Source: Pseudonocardia cypriaca
GTDB lineage: Bacteria; Actinomycetota; Actinomycetes; Mycobacteriales; Pseudonocardiaceae
Direction of reading: 5' to 3'
Assembly (NCBI RefSeq): GCF_006717045.1
Contig: NZ_VFPH01000003.1
Coordinates: forward strand, 1,426,001 to 1,490,000
DNA: 64,000 nucleotides
Position 1 is the first letter of the stretch, and each line of letters opens with the position of its first letter. The notes beneath the pieces are model-generated. The model saw nothing but the letters and a program-made list of their open reading frames with translations. It searched no databases and had not been told where the DNA came from. Below, in pieces: positions 49,671 through 57,824 of this stretch. A program made the position numbers and the translations under genes.

Positions 49671-49874
49671 TTGACTGGTGCGGAGAGCGAGCTCGAGTTC
49701 GTGGGGCGGGAGTTCTGTGCCGTGGGCGACTGTCTCGAGGCCGCACGGCTGCCCGACGGCCGCGTCGCCCTCCGCAGCACCCTCACCCCCGACGCGCCGC
49801 TCTTGTTGGTCACGGAGGGTGAGTGGGCCCAGTTCCTCGGCTCGGTGAAGGCCGGGGGTTTCGACAGCGTGTAG
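49671..49874 (+). CDS. DUF397 protein (partner of XRE module 1)
   Basis: The 67-residue acidic protein has FVGREFCAVGDCLEAARLPD, VALRSTLTPDAPLLLVTEGE and WAQFLGSVKAGGFDSV, the DUF397 pattern of S-x-C-(V/L)E-V and EWxAFLxxVKxGxFD. TTG 49671 was chosen for its GGAGGGG seven bases upstream; GTG 49650 is possible. It follows the Scr1-like gene, as DUF397 genes usually do. Confidence 0.82.
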   Translation: MTGAESELEFVGREFCAVGDCLEAARLPDGRVALRSTLTPDAPLLLVTEGEWAQFLGSVKAGGFDSV

Positions 49875-49926
49875 GGCGAGCCCGCGTGGGGTCACCCGCG
49901 GTCTCCGCTATCCTCGGTTCCAGCTC

Positions 49927-49938
49927 GTGCAATTGCAC
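49927..49938. promoter_or_regulatory. STGCA-NN-TGCAS palindrome, site 2
   Basis: GTGCAATTGCAC, a perfect 12-bp palindrome, 28 bases before the ATG of the second XRE gene. Confidence 0.65.
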
Positions 49939-49965
49939 GCCTGGATTTCGACGAGCGGCGGACTG

Positions 49966-50865
49966 ATGCCCACTGCCCAAGGACCCGCGGGCCCGCGACG
50001 GCGCCTGGGGACCGAGCTGCGTCAGCTGCGCCGACGGGCCGACCTGCAGCTGGTCGAGGTCGCTCGCGAGCTCGACTGCTCCGCGTCGAAGATCAGCCGG
50101 CTCGAGAACGGCAAGGGCATCCCTCGGATGCCCGACGTCGTCGCGTTGATGAGGCTGTACGGCGTCACCGACGAGGAGCGGCGCGAGCGGCTCAGGCAAC
50201 TCGTGCACGAGAGTCGCGAGCAGGGCTGGTGGGAGCGCTACACCGACGGCGTGCAGGCCGAGCGGTTCGTCATGAACGCGCCGGCCCGCTACACGGCGCT
50301 CGAGACGGAAGCCGTGCGCGTGCGGTCCTTCGAGGTTGCCTGGGTGCACGGTCTGTTGCAGGCGCCCGAGTACACGCGGGCCGTGCTGGAGGCGTTGCTG
50401 TCGGAGCGCACCGACAGCGAGGTGGACCGGCTCGTCGAGCTGCGCCTGCGGCGACAGGAAGCGCTCACGAAACGGACGCCGCCGCTGCAGCTCGAGGTGG
50501 TGCTGGACGAGTCGGTGCTGAGCCGGGTGGTGGGCTCCCCGGACGTGATGGCCGCGCAGCTGCGATACCTGCGCGAGCGCTCGACCCTGCCGAACGTCAC
50601 CGTTCGGGTGCTTCCGTTCTCGATCGGGTTGCACCGGGCCCACGCAGGTCCGTTCCAGATCCTTGAGTTCCCCGAATCGGTCGGGTCGGACGTGGTGTTC
50701 ATCGAGAGCCCCTCGGGGGATACCTACGAGAACGAGTCCGATGTGGACCTGTATAAAGACGTCCTCGCGGACGTGGCGGACCGGGCGCTGGACCCGGACG
50801 CCTCGCGGGAGATCGTCCATCGATACGAGCTCCAGCACGCTCCCCCCGGAGGAAGACCGAGATGA
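49966..50865 (+). CDS. XRE-family regulator, Scr1/WhiJ-like with DUF5753 (module 2)
   Basis: The 299-residue protein has an HTH (about residues 13-65; LGTELRQLRRRADLQLVEVA, LDCSASKISRLENGKG) and DUF5753 (about 85-280; YTALETEAVRVRSFEVAWVH, GLLQAPEYTRAVL, VTVRVLPFSIGLHRAHAG, FQILEFPESVGSDVVFIES). It is a paralogue of the 48702 product. ATG 49966 is chosen over a frame extending to 49927 because the latter would begin inside the palindrome. Its stop overlaps the next start (ATGA), so it is coupled to its DUF397 partner. Confidence 0.93.
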   Translation: MPTAQGPAGPRRRLGTELRQLRRRADLQLVEVARELDCSASKISRLENGKGIPRMPDVVALMRLYGVTDEERRERLRQLVHESREQGWWERYTDGVQAERFVMNAPARYTALETEAVRVRSFEVAWVHGLLQAPEYTRAVLEALLSERTDSEVDRLVELRLRRQEALTKRTPPLQLEVVLDESVLSRVVGSPDVMAAQLRYLRERSTLPNVTVRVLPFSIGLHRAHAGPFQILEFPESVGSDVVFIESPSGDTYENESDVDLYKDVLADVADRALDPDASREIVHRYELQHAPPGGRPR

Positions 50866-51056
50866 CCCAGCACCTGGCGGCCGAGTACAAGATCAGCAGC
50901 TTCTGCTCCGGCGGCGACTGCGTCGAGGTCGGGTTGCGCGACGGCGATGTCGTGGCGGTGCGCGACACCAAGGACCGCAGCCGGGAGCTGACGTTCAGCT
51001 CGCAGGAATGGGCGGCGTTCGTGGCCGGGATCAAGCGCGGCGCGTTCGACGCCTGA
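50862..51056 (+). CDS. DUF397 protein (partner of XRE module 2)
   Basis: The 64-residue protein shows the clear DUF397 pattern YKISSFCSGGDCVEVGLRDG, VAVRDTKDRSRELTFSSQEW and AAFVAGIKRGAFDA. It overlaps the XRE gene by 4 bases. GGAGG precedes the start. Established work in streptomycetes links such proteins to the neighbouring XRE regulator as a modulator or antidote-like partner. Confidence 0.92.
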   Translation: MTQHLAAEYKISSFCSGGDCVEVGLRDGDVVAVRDTKDRSRELTFSSQEWAAFVAGIKRGAFDA

Positions 51057-51173
51057 GTGGAGATCGGCGACGACCGGGCCGGTCTGCCGATCGGAGCCGG
51101 ATCGACCGGGGCCGCCGCCCGACGTGTGGGGCGGCCCCGGCGGCCGCGCGATCACTCCCCGGAATCGCGCTGC

Positions 51174-51389
51174 CTAGTCGTCGTCCCACGACTCGTCGTC
51201 GGAGTCGTCGTAGGACGTTGAGCCGGCGTACGGGTCGAGGCCGTGCGGCTGCGGCTGCCTGGCCTCCCAGCGTGCGCGCCGCTCTGCCGCGATCTGCCGC
51301 CAGGTGGGTGCCTGTGCGGCCTCCACGATGCCGACCGTGATCGCGACCAGGATGAGAAGACCGATGCCTGCGGCGATGAGAGTGATCAT
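51174..51389 (-). CDS. Small membrane protein near XRE/DUF397 module 2
   Basis: The 71-residue protein has one N-terminal membrane helix (ITLIAAGIGLLILVAITVGI, residues 2-21), then APTWRQIAAERRARWEARQP and an acidic tail (SYDDSDDESWDDD). It resembles the 48236-48466 product in layout: one helix followed by a W..IA..RR stretch. It converges with the DUF397 gene and overlaps the end of a small open frame at 51386-51607. Confidence 0.7.
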   Translation of the reverse strand: MITLIAAGIGLLILVAITVGIVEAAQAPTWRQIAAERRARWEARQPQPHGLDPYAGSTSYDDSDDESWDDD

Positions 51390-51607
51390 GGCGACGACCC
51401 GTTCTGCTGGGGCGTGCCGGCACCGGTGTGCTTCCCCGGAGACGTCAGTGTGGACATGGATGGCTCCTTCCCGTGTGCTGCTTCTCGCCGGCGGTCTGCC
51501 GGACGGATGTGGGTCCCGGCGGCCCGGGACGGGAGGCGGTTCCTGGTTCGCAGGAGCTCCGCGATGAGTGCAGGACGGCGGAGGCGGGTACCGGAGTTGT
51601 TGTTCAC
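51386..51607 (-). CDS. Small unknown protein upstream of the module 2 membrane protein
   Basis: The 73-residue frame from GTG 51607 is preceded by GAGGAGG with good spacing (MNNNSGTRLRRPALIAELLR) and its TGA overlaps the ATG of the next gene. The sequence is polar and Arg/Ser-rich with no recognised domain. A shorter start (MSTLTSPGKHTGAGTPQQNG, after GGAAGGAG) is also possible. Coding status is uncertain. Confidence 0.4.
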   Translation of the reverse strand: MNNNSGTRLRRPALIAELLRTRNRLPSRAAGTHIRPADRRREAAHGKEPSMSTLTSPGKHTGAGTPQQNGSSP

Positions 51608-51696
51608 GGTCGGCCTCCTCTCGGGATGACCCGGCCGGCCCCTCTGCGTCGGGGGGAGGTCGGCCGGATACTTAGATTGCCGCACGCAAGGTCCTC

Positions 51697-51708
51697 CTGC
51701 AATTGCAG
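51697..51708. promoter_or_regulatory. STGCA-NN-TGCAS palindrome, site 3
   Basis: CTGCAATTGCAG, perfect and extended by one base pair on each side, 90 bases upstream of the GTG at 51607 on the minus strand. It shares TGCAATTGCA with site 2. Confidence 0.6.
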
Positions 51709-51853
51709 GGGAAGCGCTCCGGGGACAATCACCCGAGTGCACCAGCGGGCGGGGCCGTCCACGAGGCGCAGAATGCCGACGGCGTCCGACAATCCCGGCG
51801 CGGCGGCGTCACCTGATCGTTAGAGGCCGTAGCGGAACCGTGACTCGATGAGC

Positions 51854-51865
51854 TACCGATCGGTA
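51854..51865. promoter_or_regulatory. 12-bp palindrome before the oligopeptide ABC operon
   Basis: TACCGATCGGTA is perfectly symmetric and lies 51 bases before ATG 51916. It resembles TetR-type operators in size; no such regulator is adjacent. Confidence 0.45.
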
Positions 51866-51915
51866 TCCCGCCGCACTAGTTTCCAGCGGGTCTCCTACGA
51901 AGAGGTGTTGCCCGC

Positions 51916-53598
51916 ATGAGATCAGCCGCCAGACGTATCTCGGCCGCGTGCATGGCCGGTGCGCTCGCAATCGCCCTTGCCGCGTGCGCCCAGTCCGAGC
52001 GGGACGCGGGCGGTGAGCAGGGCGGAGCAGGTGCCACCGGCGGAACGATGGTGTTCGGCGCGGCTGGTGCCCCGCGCAGCTTCGACCCGCTGTTCGCCCA
52101 GGACGGGGAGACGTTCCGGGTGTCGCGGCAGATCTACGACACGCTGATCACTTACAAGCACGGCACCTCGGAGCTCACGCCCGGCCTCGCCACCCAGTGG
52201 GAGCCCAGCCCGGACGGCACCCAGTGGACGTTCACCCTCCGCGAGGGGGTCAAGTTCCACGACGGCACGGACTTCAACGCCGAGGCGGTCTGCTTCAACT
52301 TCAACCGCTGGTTCAACCTGCCGACGGCCGCGGCGCAGAGCCAGGCGATCTACTACTACGAGCTGTTCGGCGGGTACTCGAACAACCTCACCGAGGGCGT
52401 CACCGACCCGGTCTACAACTCGTGCCAGGCGCCGAACCCGACCACGGCCGTCGTCAAGCTGAACCGTGCCAAGGGCGCGTTCCCGGCGGCGTTCGGGCTC
52501 ACCTCGCTGTCGATCTCCAGCCCCGCCGCCCTCCAGCAGTACAACGCGGACGAGGTCACCCAGAGCGGCGAGTCGTTCTCCTACAGCGCGTACGCGATGG
52601 AGCACCCGACGGGCACGGGCCCGTTCAAGTTCGAGAGCTACGACCGGACGAACCAGACGATCACGCTGGTGCGCAACGACCAGTACTGGGGCGAGCCCGC
52701 CAAGCTCGACCGGCTCATCTTCCGGGTCATCCCGGACGAGAACGCCCGCAAGCAGGAGCTGCAGGCCGGCACGATCGACGGCTTCGACTACCCGTCGGCC
52801 GCCGACTGGCCGGGACTGAAGGACGCCGGCTTCCAGGTGCTGGTCCGGCCGGTGTTCAACATCCTGTACCTCGGGATCAACAAGAAGAACAACCCGGCGC
52901 TCAAGGACATCCGGGTGCGCCAGGCGATCGCGTACGCGCTCGACCGCGAGGCGATGGTGCGCAACCAGCTGCCCGAGGGCGCGGTGGTGGCCACCCAGTT
53001 CGTCCCGGACACCGTGGCCGGCTACAACCCGGACATCCCGCCGATCCCGCACGACCCGGAGCGGGCCAAGGCGTTGCTCGCCGAGGCGGGCGTGTCGAAC
53101 CTGACGCTCAACTTCTACTACCCGACCGACGTCAGCCGGCCCTACATGCCCAACCCGACCAACATCTTCACCGCACTCGCGGAGAACCTGCGGCAGGTCG
53201 GGATCACCGTGAACCCGGTCGCGAAGCCGTGGAACGGTGGCTACCTCGACGACGTGCAGGTCAACGGTGTGCAGGACCTGCACCTGCTCGGGTGGACGGG
53301 TGACTACAACGACGCGGGCAACTTCGTGGAGGGCTTCTTCGGCTCGCCGGGCCCCGAGTTCGGGCTGACCGACGCGGAGGACGGCGCGATCATCAAGAGC
53401 ATCAAGGACGCGGACGGGACGATCGGCGAGGAGGCGCACGCCGCCGCGTGGCGGGAGACCAACCGGCTCGTCATGGAGCAGCTGCCCGCCGTGCCGCTCT
53501 CCAGCTCGCCCCCCGCGATCGTGGTGAGGAACGGCGTCAACGGGCTCATCCCCTCGCCCCTCACCGATGAGCGGTTCCTCACGGTCAGCGTCGACTGA
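51916..53598 (+). CDS. Oligopeptide/dipeptide ABC transporter substrate-binding lipoprotein
   Basis: The 560-residue precursor has a signal peptide with lipobox ALAACAQ (Cys near residue 24). The SBP_bac_5 domain contains VSRQIYDTLITYKHGTSELT, PGLATQWEPSPDGTQWTF, LREGVKFHDGTDFNAEAVCF, GTGPFKFESYDR and VRQAIAYALDREAM. It delivers peptides or similar ligands to the permeases encoded next. GAGGTG lies just before the start. The exact ligand (dipeptide, oligopeptide, nickel or other) cannot be deduced. Confidence 0.93.
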   Translation: MRSAARRISAACMAGALAIALAACAQSERDAGGEQGGAGATGGTMVFGAAGAPRSFDPLFAQDGETFRVSRQIYDTLITYKHGTSELTPGLATQWEPSPDGTQWTFTLREGVKFHDGTDFNAEAVCFNFNRWFNLPTAAAQSQAIYYYELFGGYSNNLTEGVTDPVYNSCQAPNPTTAVVKLNRAKGAFPAAFGLTSLSISSPAALQQYNADEVTQSGESFSYSAYAMEHPTGTGPFKFESYDRTNQTITLVRNDQYWGEPAKLDRLIFRVIPDENARKQELQAGTIDGFDYPSAADWPGLKDAGFQVLVRPVFNILYLGINKKNNPALKDIRVRQAIAYALDREAMVRNQLPEGAVVATQFVPDTVAGYNPDIPPIPHDPERAKALLAEAGVSNLTLNFYYPTDVSRPYMPNPTNIFTALAENLRQVGITVNPVAKPWNGGYLDDVQVNGVQDLHLLGWTGDYNDAGNFVEGFFGSPGPEFGLTDAEDGAIIKSIKDADGTIGEEAHAAAWRETNRLVMEQLPAVPLSSSPPAIVVRNGVNGLIPSPLTDERFLTVSVD

Positions 53599-53670
53599 GA
53601 GGGGCTCCGAGTGGCACCGCCCGGCAGGGCGGTGCCACTCTCGGCGTCCGAGTTCGATGGAGGGGGGATG

Positions 53671-54675
53671 ATGCTGCGCTTCGTGGTGCGGCGCCTGCTG
53701 CAGGTGATCCCGACGCTCCTGCTGTTGTCGATCGTGGTCTTCGCGTGGCTGCGGTCGCTGCCCGGGGGGCCCGCGACGGCGTTCCTCGGTGACCGGGCGA
53801 CACCGGAGGGCATCGCCGAGCTGAACCGCGTGATGGGCCTCGACCAGCCGATCTGGGTGCAGTACGGCCGGTTCCTCGGCCGGGTCGCCACGGGTGACTT
53901 CGGCACGTCGTCGATCACCGGGCAGCCCGTGCTCGAGGAGATCGGCCGGGCTTTGCCTGCCACGATCGAACTGTCGATCACGGCCCTGGTGATCGCGGTC
54001 GGGCTCGGCATCCCGCTGGGATACGTCGCGGCGCTCCACCGCGGCCGCTCGCTCGACGTGGCGACGGTGATGGGCACGCTCGTCGGCGTGGCCGTGCCGG
54101 TGTTCTTCCTCGGTTACGTGCTGAAGGACGTGTTCGCCGTCGACCTGGGCCTGTTCCCGCCGTCGGGCCGCCAGTCGGTCGCGGTGGACGCCACCAACGT
54201 CACCGGCTTCGCGGTGCTCGACGGGCTCCTCACCCGCGAGTTCGACGCCACTCTCGACGCGTTGCACCACCTCGTGCTGCCGGCGCTGGCACTGGCCACC
54301 ATCCCGCTCGCGGTGATCGTGCGGATCACCCGGGCCTCCGTGCTCGACGTGCTCGGGTCCGACTTCGTGCGCACGGCGAACTCGAAGGGCCTCGCACCCG
54401 GCACCGTCCGCGGCCGGCACGTGATGCGCAACGCCTTGCTCCCGGTTTCCACGACGATCGGGTTGCAGGTCGGGCTGCTTCTGGCCGGGGCCGTGCTCAC
54501 CGAGCGGGTGTTCGTGTGGGGTGGCGTCGGCACGCTGCTCGCCGACGCGATCACGCTGCGGGACTACCCGCGGCTGCAGGCGGTGCTGCTGCTCGGTGCG
54601 CTGATCTACGTGCTGGTCAACCTGCTCGTCGACCTCTCCTACGCGGTCATCGACCCACGGGTGCGACTGTCATGA
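53671..54675 (+). CDS. ABC transporter permease, DppB type
   Basis: The 334-residue protein begins MLRFVVRRLLQVIPTLLLLS and has the N-terminal MSD domain (GDRATPEGIAELNRVMGLDQ, PIWVQYGRFLGRVATGDFG) and the permease core with the EAA-type loop (RASVLDVLGSDFVRTANSKG). ATG 53671 is preferred over 53668 for its distance of seven bases from GGAGG. It is the second gene of the operon. Confidence 0.92.
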   Translation: MLRFVVRRLLQVIPTLLLLSIVVFAWLRSLPGGPATAFLGDRATPEGIAELNRVMGLDQPIWVQYGRFLGRVATGDFGTSSITGQPVLEEIGRALPATIELSITALVIAVGLGIPLGYVAALHRGRSLDVATVMGTLVGVAVPVFFLGYVLKDVFAVDLGLFPPSGRQSVAVDATNVTGFAVLDGLLTREFDATLDALHHLVLPALALATIPLAVIVRITRASVLDVLGSDFVRTANSKGLAPGTVRGRHVMRNALLPVSTTIGLQVGLLLAGAVLTERVFVWGGVGTLLADAITLRDYPRLQAVLLLGALIYVLVNLLVDLSYAVIDPRVRLS

Positions 54676-54688
54676 TCAAGGACAGGTC

Positions 54689-55612
54689 ATGACGACCACG
54701 TGGCTCGAACGCCGCCGCAACCGCATCGACGACATCGCGGGCGGGCGCAGCCTCACGTCCGAGGCTCTCCGGCGGCTGCGCCGTGAACCGGCCGCGATCG
54801 TCGGCGGGATCATCATCGGGGTCTTCGTGGTGGTGGCCGCCTTCGCGCCGCTCCTCGCCCCGCACGACGCCACCGCGGCGTTCCCGCAGCTGCAGGAGGA
54901 CCTCCGCCCCGGCTCGATCCCCGGGCCGCAGGACGGTTTCCCACTTGGGAGCGACCAGCTCGGGCGCGACTTCTTCTCCCGGATGATCCTCGCCTCGCAG
55001 CAGACGCTGCTCGTCGGTGTTTTCGCCACGATCATCGGGCTCGCGTTCGGCATCGTGATCGGCACGGTGGCCGGTGCCTTCGGCGGCTGGGTCGACACCT
55101 TGCTCATGCGGGTCACCGACGTGCTGCTGGCGATCCCGAGCCTGCTGCTCGCGATCTCGGTGGCGGCGCTGGCGGCGAGCCCGTCGCAGACCAGCGTGAT
55201 CATCGCGGTCTCCATCGTGAGCGTGCCGATCTTCGCGCGGCTGCTGCGCGGGTCGATGCTGGCCCAGCGCCACAGCGACCACGTGGTGGCGGCCACCGCG
55301 CTGGGCGTCAAGCGGCCCGCCGTGGTGCTGCGGCACATGCTGCCGAACGCGATCGGCCCCGTGATCGTGCAGGCCACTCTGACGCTCGCCACCTCGATCC
55401 TGGACGCGGCGGCGCTGTCCTTCCTCGGTCTCGGCGACGCCGACCCCGGCCGTGCCGAATGGGGGCTCATGCTCGCCCAGGCCCAGACCTACCTCGATGT
55501 CCGGCCAGCGCTCGCGTTCTACCCGGCGCTCGCGATCATCCTCGTGGCGCTCGGCTTCACGCTGCTCGGCGAGTCGCTGCGCGAGGCCATCGACCCGAAG
55601 GGGCGCCGATGA
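54689..55612 (+). CDS. ABC transporter permease, DppC type
   Basis: The 307-residue protein has an N-terminal OppC_N region (EALRRLRREPAAIVGGIIIG), PLGSDQLGRDFFSRMILASQ and the EAA loop (QRHSDHVVAATALGVKRPAV). It pairs with the DppB-type permease. It begins 13 bases after it, and its stop overlaps the first ATPase gene. Confidence 0.93.
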   Translation: MTTTWLERRRNRIDDIAGGRSLTSEALRRLRREPAAIVGGIIIGVFVVVAAFAPLLAPHDATAAFPQLQEDLRPGSIPGPQDGFPLGSDQLGRDFFSRMILASQQTLLVGVFATIIGLAFGIVIGTVAGAFGGWVDTLLMRVTDVLLAIPSLLLAISVAALAASPSQTSVIIAVSIVSVPIFARLLRGSMLAQRHSDHVVAATALGVKRPAVVLRHMLPNAIGPVIVQATLTLATSILDAAALSFLGLGDADPGRAEWGLMLAQAQTYLDVRPALAFYPALAIILVALGFTLLGESLREAIDPKGRR

Positions 55613-56637
55613 CGGCCGCGCACCCCGCAGACGACATCCGCACCGGCGCCGGGCCGTCCGAGCCGCTGCTGTCGGTGCGCGACCTGCGCGTCTCGTTCCA
55701 GCGCAAGGGCGAGCCGGAGACGGTGGCCGTCGACGGCGTCAGCTTCGACGTCGCGCCCGGCCAGGTCGTGGGCCTGGTCGGGGAGTCCGGGTGCGGCAAG
55801 TCGGTGACCTCGATGGCGATCATGCGGCTGCTGCCGGACCGCGGCGTGCGCGTGAGCGGCAGCGTCGTGATGGACGGTACCGACCTGCTGACGTTGTCCG
55901 ACTCGCAGATGCGCGAGCGCCGGGGCCGGGACCTGTCGATGGTCTTCCAGGACCCGCTCACCTCGCTGAACCCGGTGATCCCGGTGGGTCTGCAGATCAC
56001 CGAGGTGCTGCGGCGGCACCGGGGGATGGGCAAGGAAGTGGCGCGCAGGGCCGCGGTGGAGCTGCTGGACCGCGTCGGCATCCCCGACCCGCGGCGGCGG
56101 CTCGACTCCTACCCCCACCAGCTCTCCGGCGGCATGCGGCAGCGCGCGCTCATCGCGATCGCGCTGGCGTGCAGCCCTCGGCTGCTCATCGCGGACGAGC
56201 CCACCACGGCGCTCGATGTCACCATCCAGGCCCAGATCCTCGAGCTGCTGCGCGAGCTCGTGCGGGAGACCGGCGCGGCGCTCGTCATGATCACGCACGA
56301 TCTGGGCGTCGTCGCCGGGCTGTGCGAGACCGTGAACGTGCTGTACGCGGGACGGATCGTGGAGCGGGCGCAGCGCCACCGCCTCTTCAGCACACCGCGG
56401 CACCCGTACACGCACGGCCTGCTGCGCTCGATTCCGCGCCTGGACAGCCCGCAGGGGGAGCAGCTGCCGGCGATCAAGGGCTCGGTGGTCGACAACGTGC
56501 CGTGGGAGCACGCGTGCGCGTTCGCGCCGCGCTGCCCGCGGTCCCTGGAACGGTGCCTGGAGGTCACGCCGCTCGGCGAGACGGCGGGCGGGCGGCTGCT
56601 GCGCTGCCACAACCCGGTGCCGGCGAGCGCGGAGTGA
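55609..56637 (+). CDS. ABC transporter ATP-binding protein, DppD type
   Basis: The 342-residue protein has Walker A GLVGESGCGKSVTSMAIM, Q-loop MVFQDPLTSLNPV, signature HQLSGGMRQRALIAIALA, Walker B LLIADEPTTALDV, H-loop ITHDLGVVAGL, and the C-terminal oligo_HPY extension with three Cys (CAFAPRCPRSLERC). The ATG overlaps the stop of the permease (ATGA). Confidence 0.95.
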   Translation: MTAAHPADDIRTGAGPSEPLLSVRDLRVSFQRKGEPETVAVDGVSFDVAPGQVVGLVGESGCGKSVTSMAIMRLLPDRGVRVSGSVVMDGTDLLTLSDSQMRERRGRDLSMVFQDPLTSLNPVIPVGLQITEVLRRHRGMGKEVARRAAVELLDRVGIPDPRRRLDSYPHQLSGGMRQRALIAIALACSPRLLIADEPTTALDVTIQAQILELLRELVRETGAALVMITHDLGVVAGLCETVNVLYAGRIVERAQRHRLFSTPRHPYTHGLLRSIPRLDSPQGEQLPAIKGSVVDNVPWEHACAFAPRCPRSLERCLEVTPLGETAGGRLLRCHNPVPASAE

Positions 56638-56642
56638 GTGAC

Positions 56643-57767
56643 ATGGCGCAACCACGCGACGACGTGCTGCTGGACGTGCGCGACCTCGCCGTGCACTTCC
56701 CGATCAGGCGCGGCGTGCTGCTCGACCGCACGATCGGCTATGTGTACGCCGTCGACGGGGTCTCCCTGCAGATCCGCCGCGGCGAGACGTACGGGCTCGT
56801 CGGCGAGTCCGGCTGCGGCAAGTCCACGCTCGGCCGGGCGATCCTGCGCCTGGTCGACCCGACGGCCGGCACCGTCGAGTTCGACGGGGTCGACGTCGCG
56901 CCGCTCGGCGGCGAGCGGCTGCGCACCATGCGCCGGCGCTTCCAGATGGTGTTCCAGGACCCTATGTCGAGCCTCGACCCGCGCCAGTCGGTGGAGTCGA
57001 TGCTGCTCGAGGGGATGAAGGCGCACGGCCTGTCCCGTGGCCAGGAGGCCGACTCGGCGCGGCTGCGGGAGCTCGTCGACTCCGTCGGGCTGCCGGCCGC
57101 CGCGCTGCGCCGCTACCCGCACGAGTTCTCCGGCGGGCAGCGGCAGCGCATCGGCATCGCGCGCGCACTGTCGGTGGAGCCGGACCTGATCGTGGCCGAC
57201 GAGCCGGTGTCGGCGCTCGACGTGTCGGTGCAGGCGCAGGTGCTGAACCTGCTGGGCAGGCTGCAGGACGAGCTGGGGCTGACCTACCTCGTGATCGCCC
57301 ACGACCTGGCGGTGGTCCGGCACGTCAGCGACCGGGTCGGCGTGATGTACCTCGGCGGGATCGTCGAGGAGGCCACGTCGCAGGCGCTGTACGACGACCC
57401 GCAGCACCCGTACACGAAGGCGCTGCTCTCGGCGATCCCGGTGCCCGACCCCGAGCTGGAGGACCAGCGCGAGCGCATCCTGCTCACCGGCGACCTGCCC
57501 TCCCCGGCGGCGCCACCGCAAGGGTGCCGGTTCCACACCCGCTGCCCGTGGCGACAGCCCACCCGCTGCGACTCCGAACGGCCCGAGCTCCGGGTGATCG
57601 CCGGTGCCCCGGCCAGCCACCGGGTGGCCTGCCACTGGGCCGAGGAGATCCGCAGCGGCACCCTGCAGCCGCACCAGGTGGAGCCGGTCGCTGCGGCCGA
57701 TGACGTGCTCGGGCCCGGCGCTGTGCCCGAGCACCCCGGCTCGGTGACGGAGATCCTGGGCCGCTGA
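56643..57767 (+). CDS. ABC transporter ATP-binding protein, DppF type
   Basis: The 374-residue protein has Walker A GLVGESGCGKSTLGRAIL, Q-loop MVFQDPMSSLDPR, signature HEFSGGQRQRIGIARAL, Walker B LIVADEPVSALDV, IAHDLAVVRHVSDRVGVMYL and the oligo_HPY part with GCRFHTRCPWRQPTRC. ATG 56643 has GGAG eight bases upstream; GTG 56634, which overlaps the previous stop, is an alternative. It ends the operon and is followed by a strong hairpin. Confidence 0.95.
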   Translation: MAQPRDDVLLDVRDLAVHFPIRRGVLLDRTIGYVYAVDGVSLQIRRGETYGLVGESGCGKSTLGRAILRLVDPTAGTVEFDGVDVAPLGGERLRTMRRRFQMVFQDPMSSLDPRQSVESMLLEGMKAHGLSRGQEADSARLRELVDSVGLPAAALRRYPHEFSGGQRQRIGIARALSVEPDLIVADEPVSALDVSVQAQVLNLLGRLQDELGLTYLVIAHDLAVVRHVSDRVGVMYLGGIVEEATSQALYDDPQHPYTKALLSAIPVPDPELEDQRERILLTGDLPSPAAPPQGCRFHTRCPWRQPTRCDSERPELRVIAGAPASHRVACHWAEEIRSGTLQPHQVEPVAAADDVLGPGAVPEHPGSVTEILGR

Positions 57768-57779
57768 AACCCGCTCGTG

Positions 57780-57813
57780 AGTGGATACGAGTGCCGGAGC
57801 ACTCGTATCCACT
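57780..57813. terminator. Bidirectional terminator between transporter operon and leuA
   Basis: AGTGGATACGAGTGC pairs perfectly with GCACTCGTATCCACT (15 bp, loop CGGA), 12 bases after the DppF-type stop and 12 before the leuA stop on the other strand. Confidence 0.85.
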
Positions 57814-57824
57814 GACGGGGGAGA

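Larger units (their letters stand above)
51608..51915. other. Intergenic region with two palindromes
   Basis: No gene is supported here. It contains CCTGCAATTGCAGG (51696-51709), on the module 2 side, and TACCGATCGGTA (51854-51865), near the oligopeptide transporter start. Confidence 0.6.

Noticed and set aside
51922..54420. Minus-strand open frame of over 800 codons over the peptide-binding and permease genes
   Set aside because: Antisense to two well-defined genes; no family motif and abnormal residue make-up.
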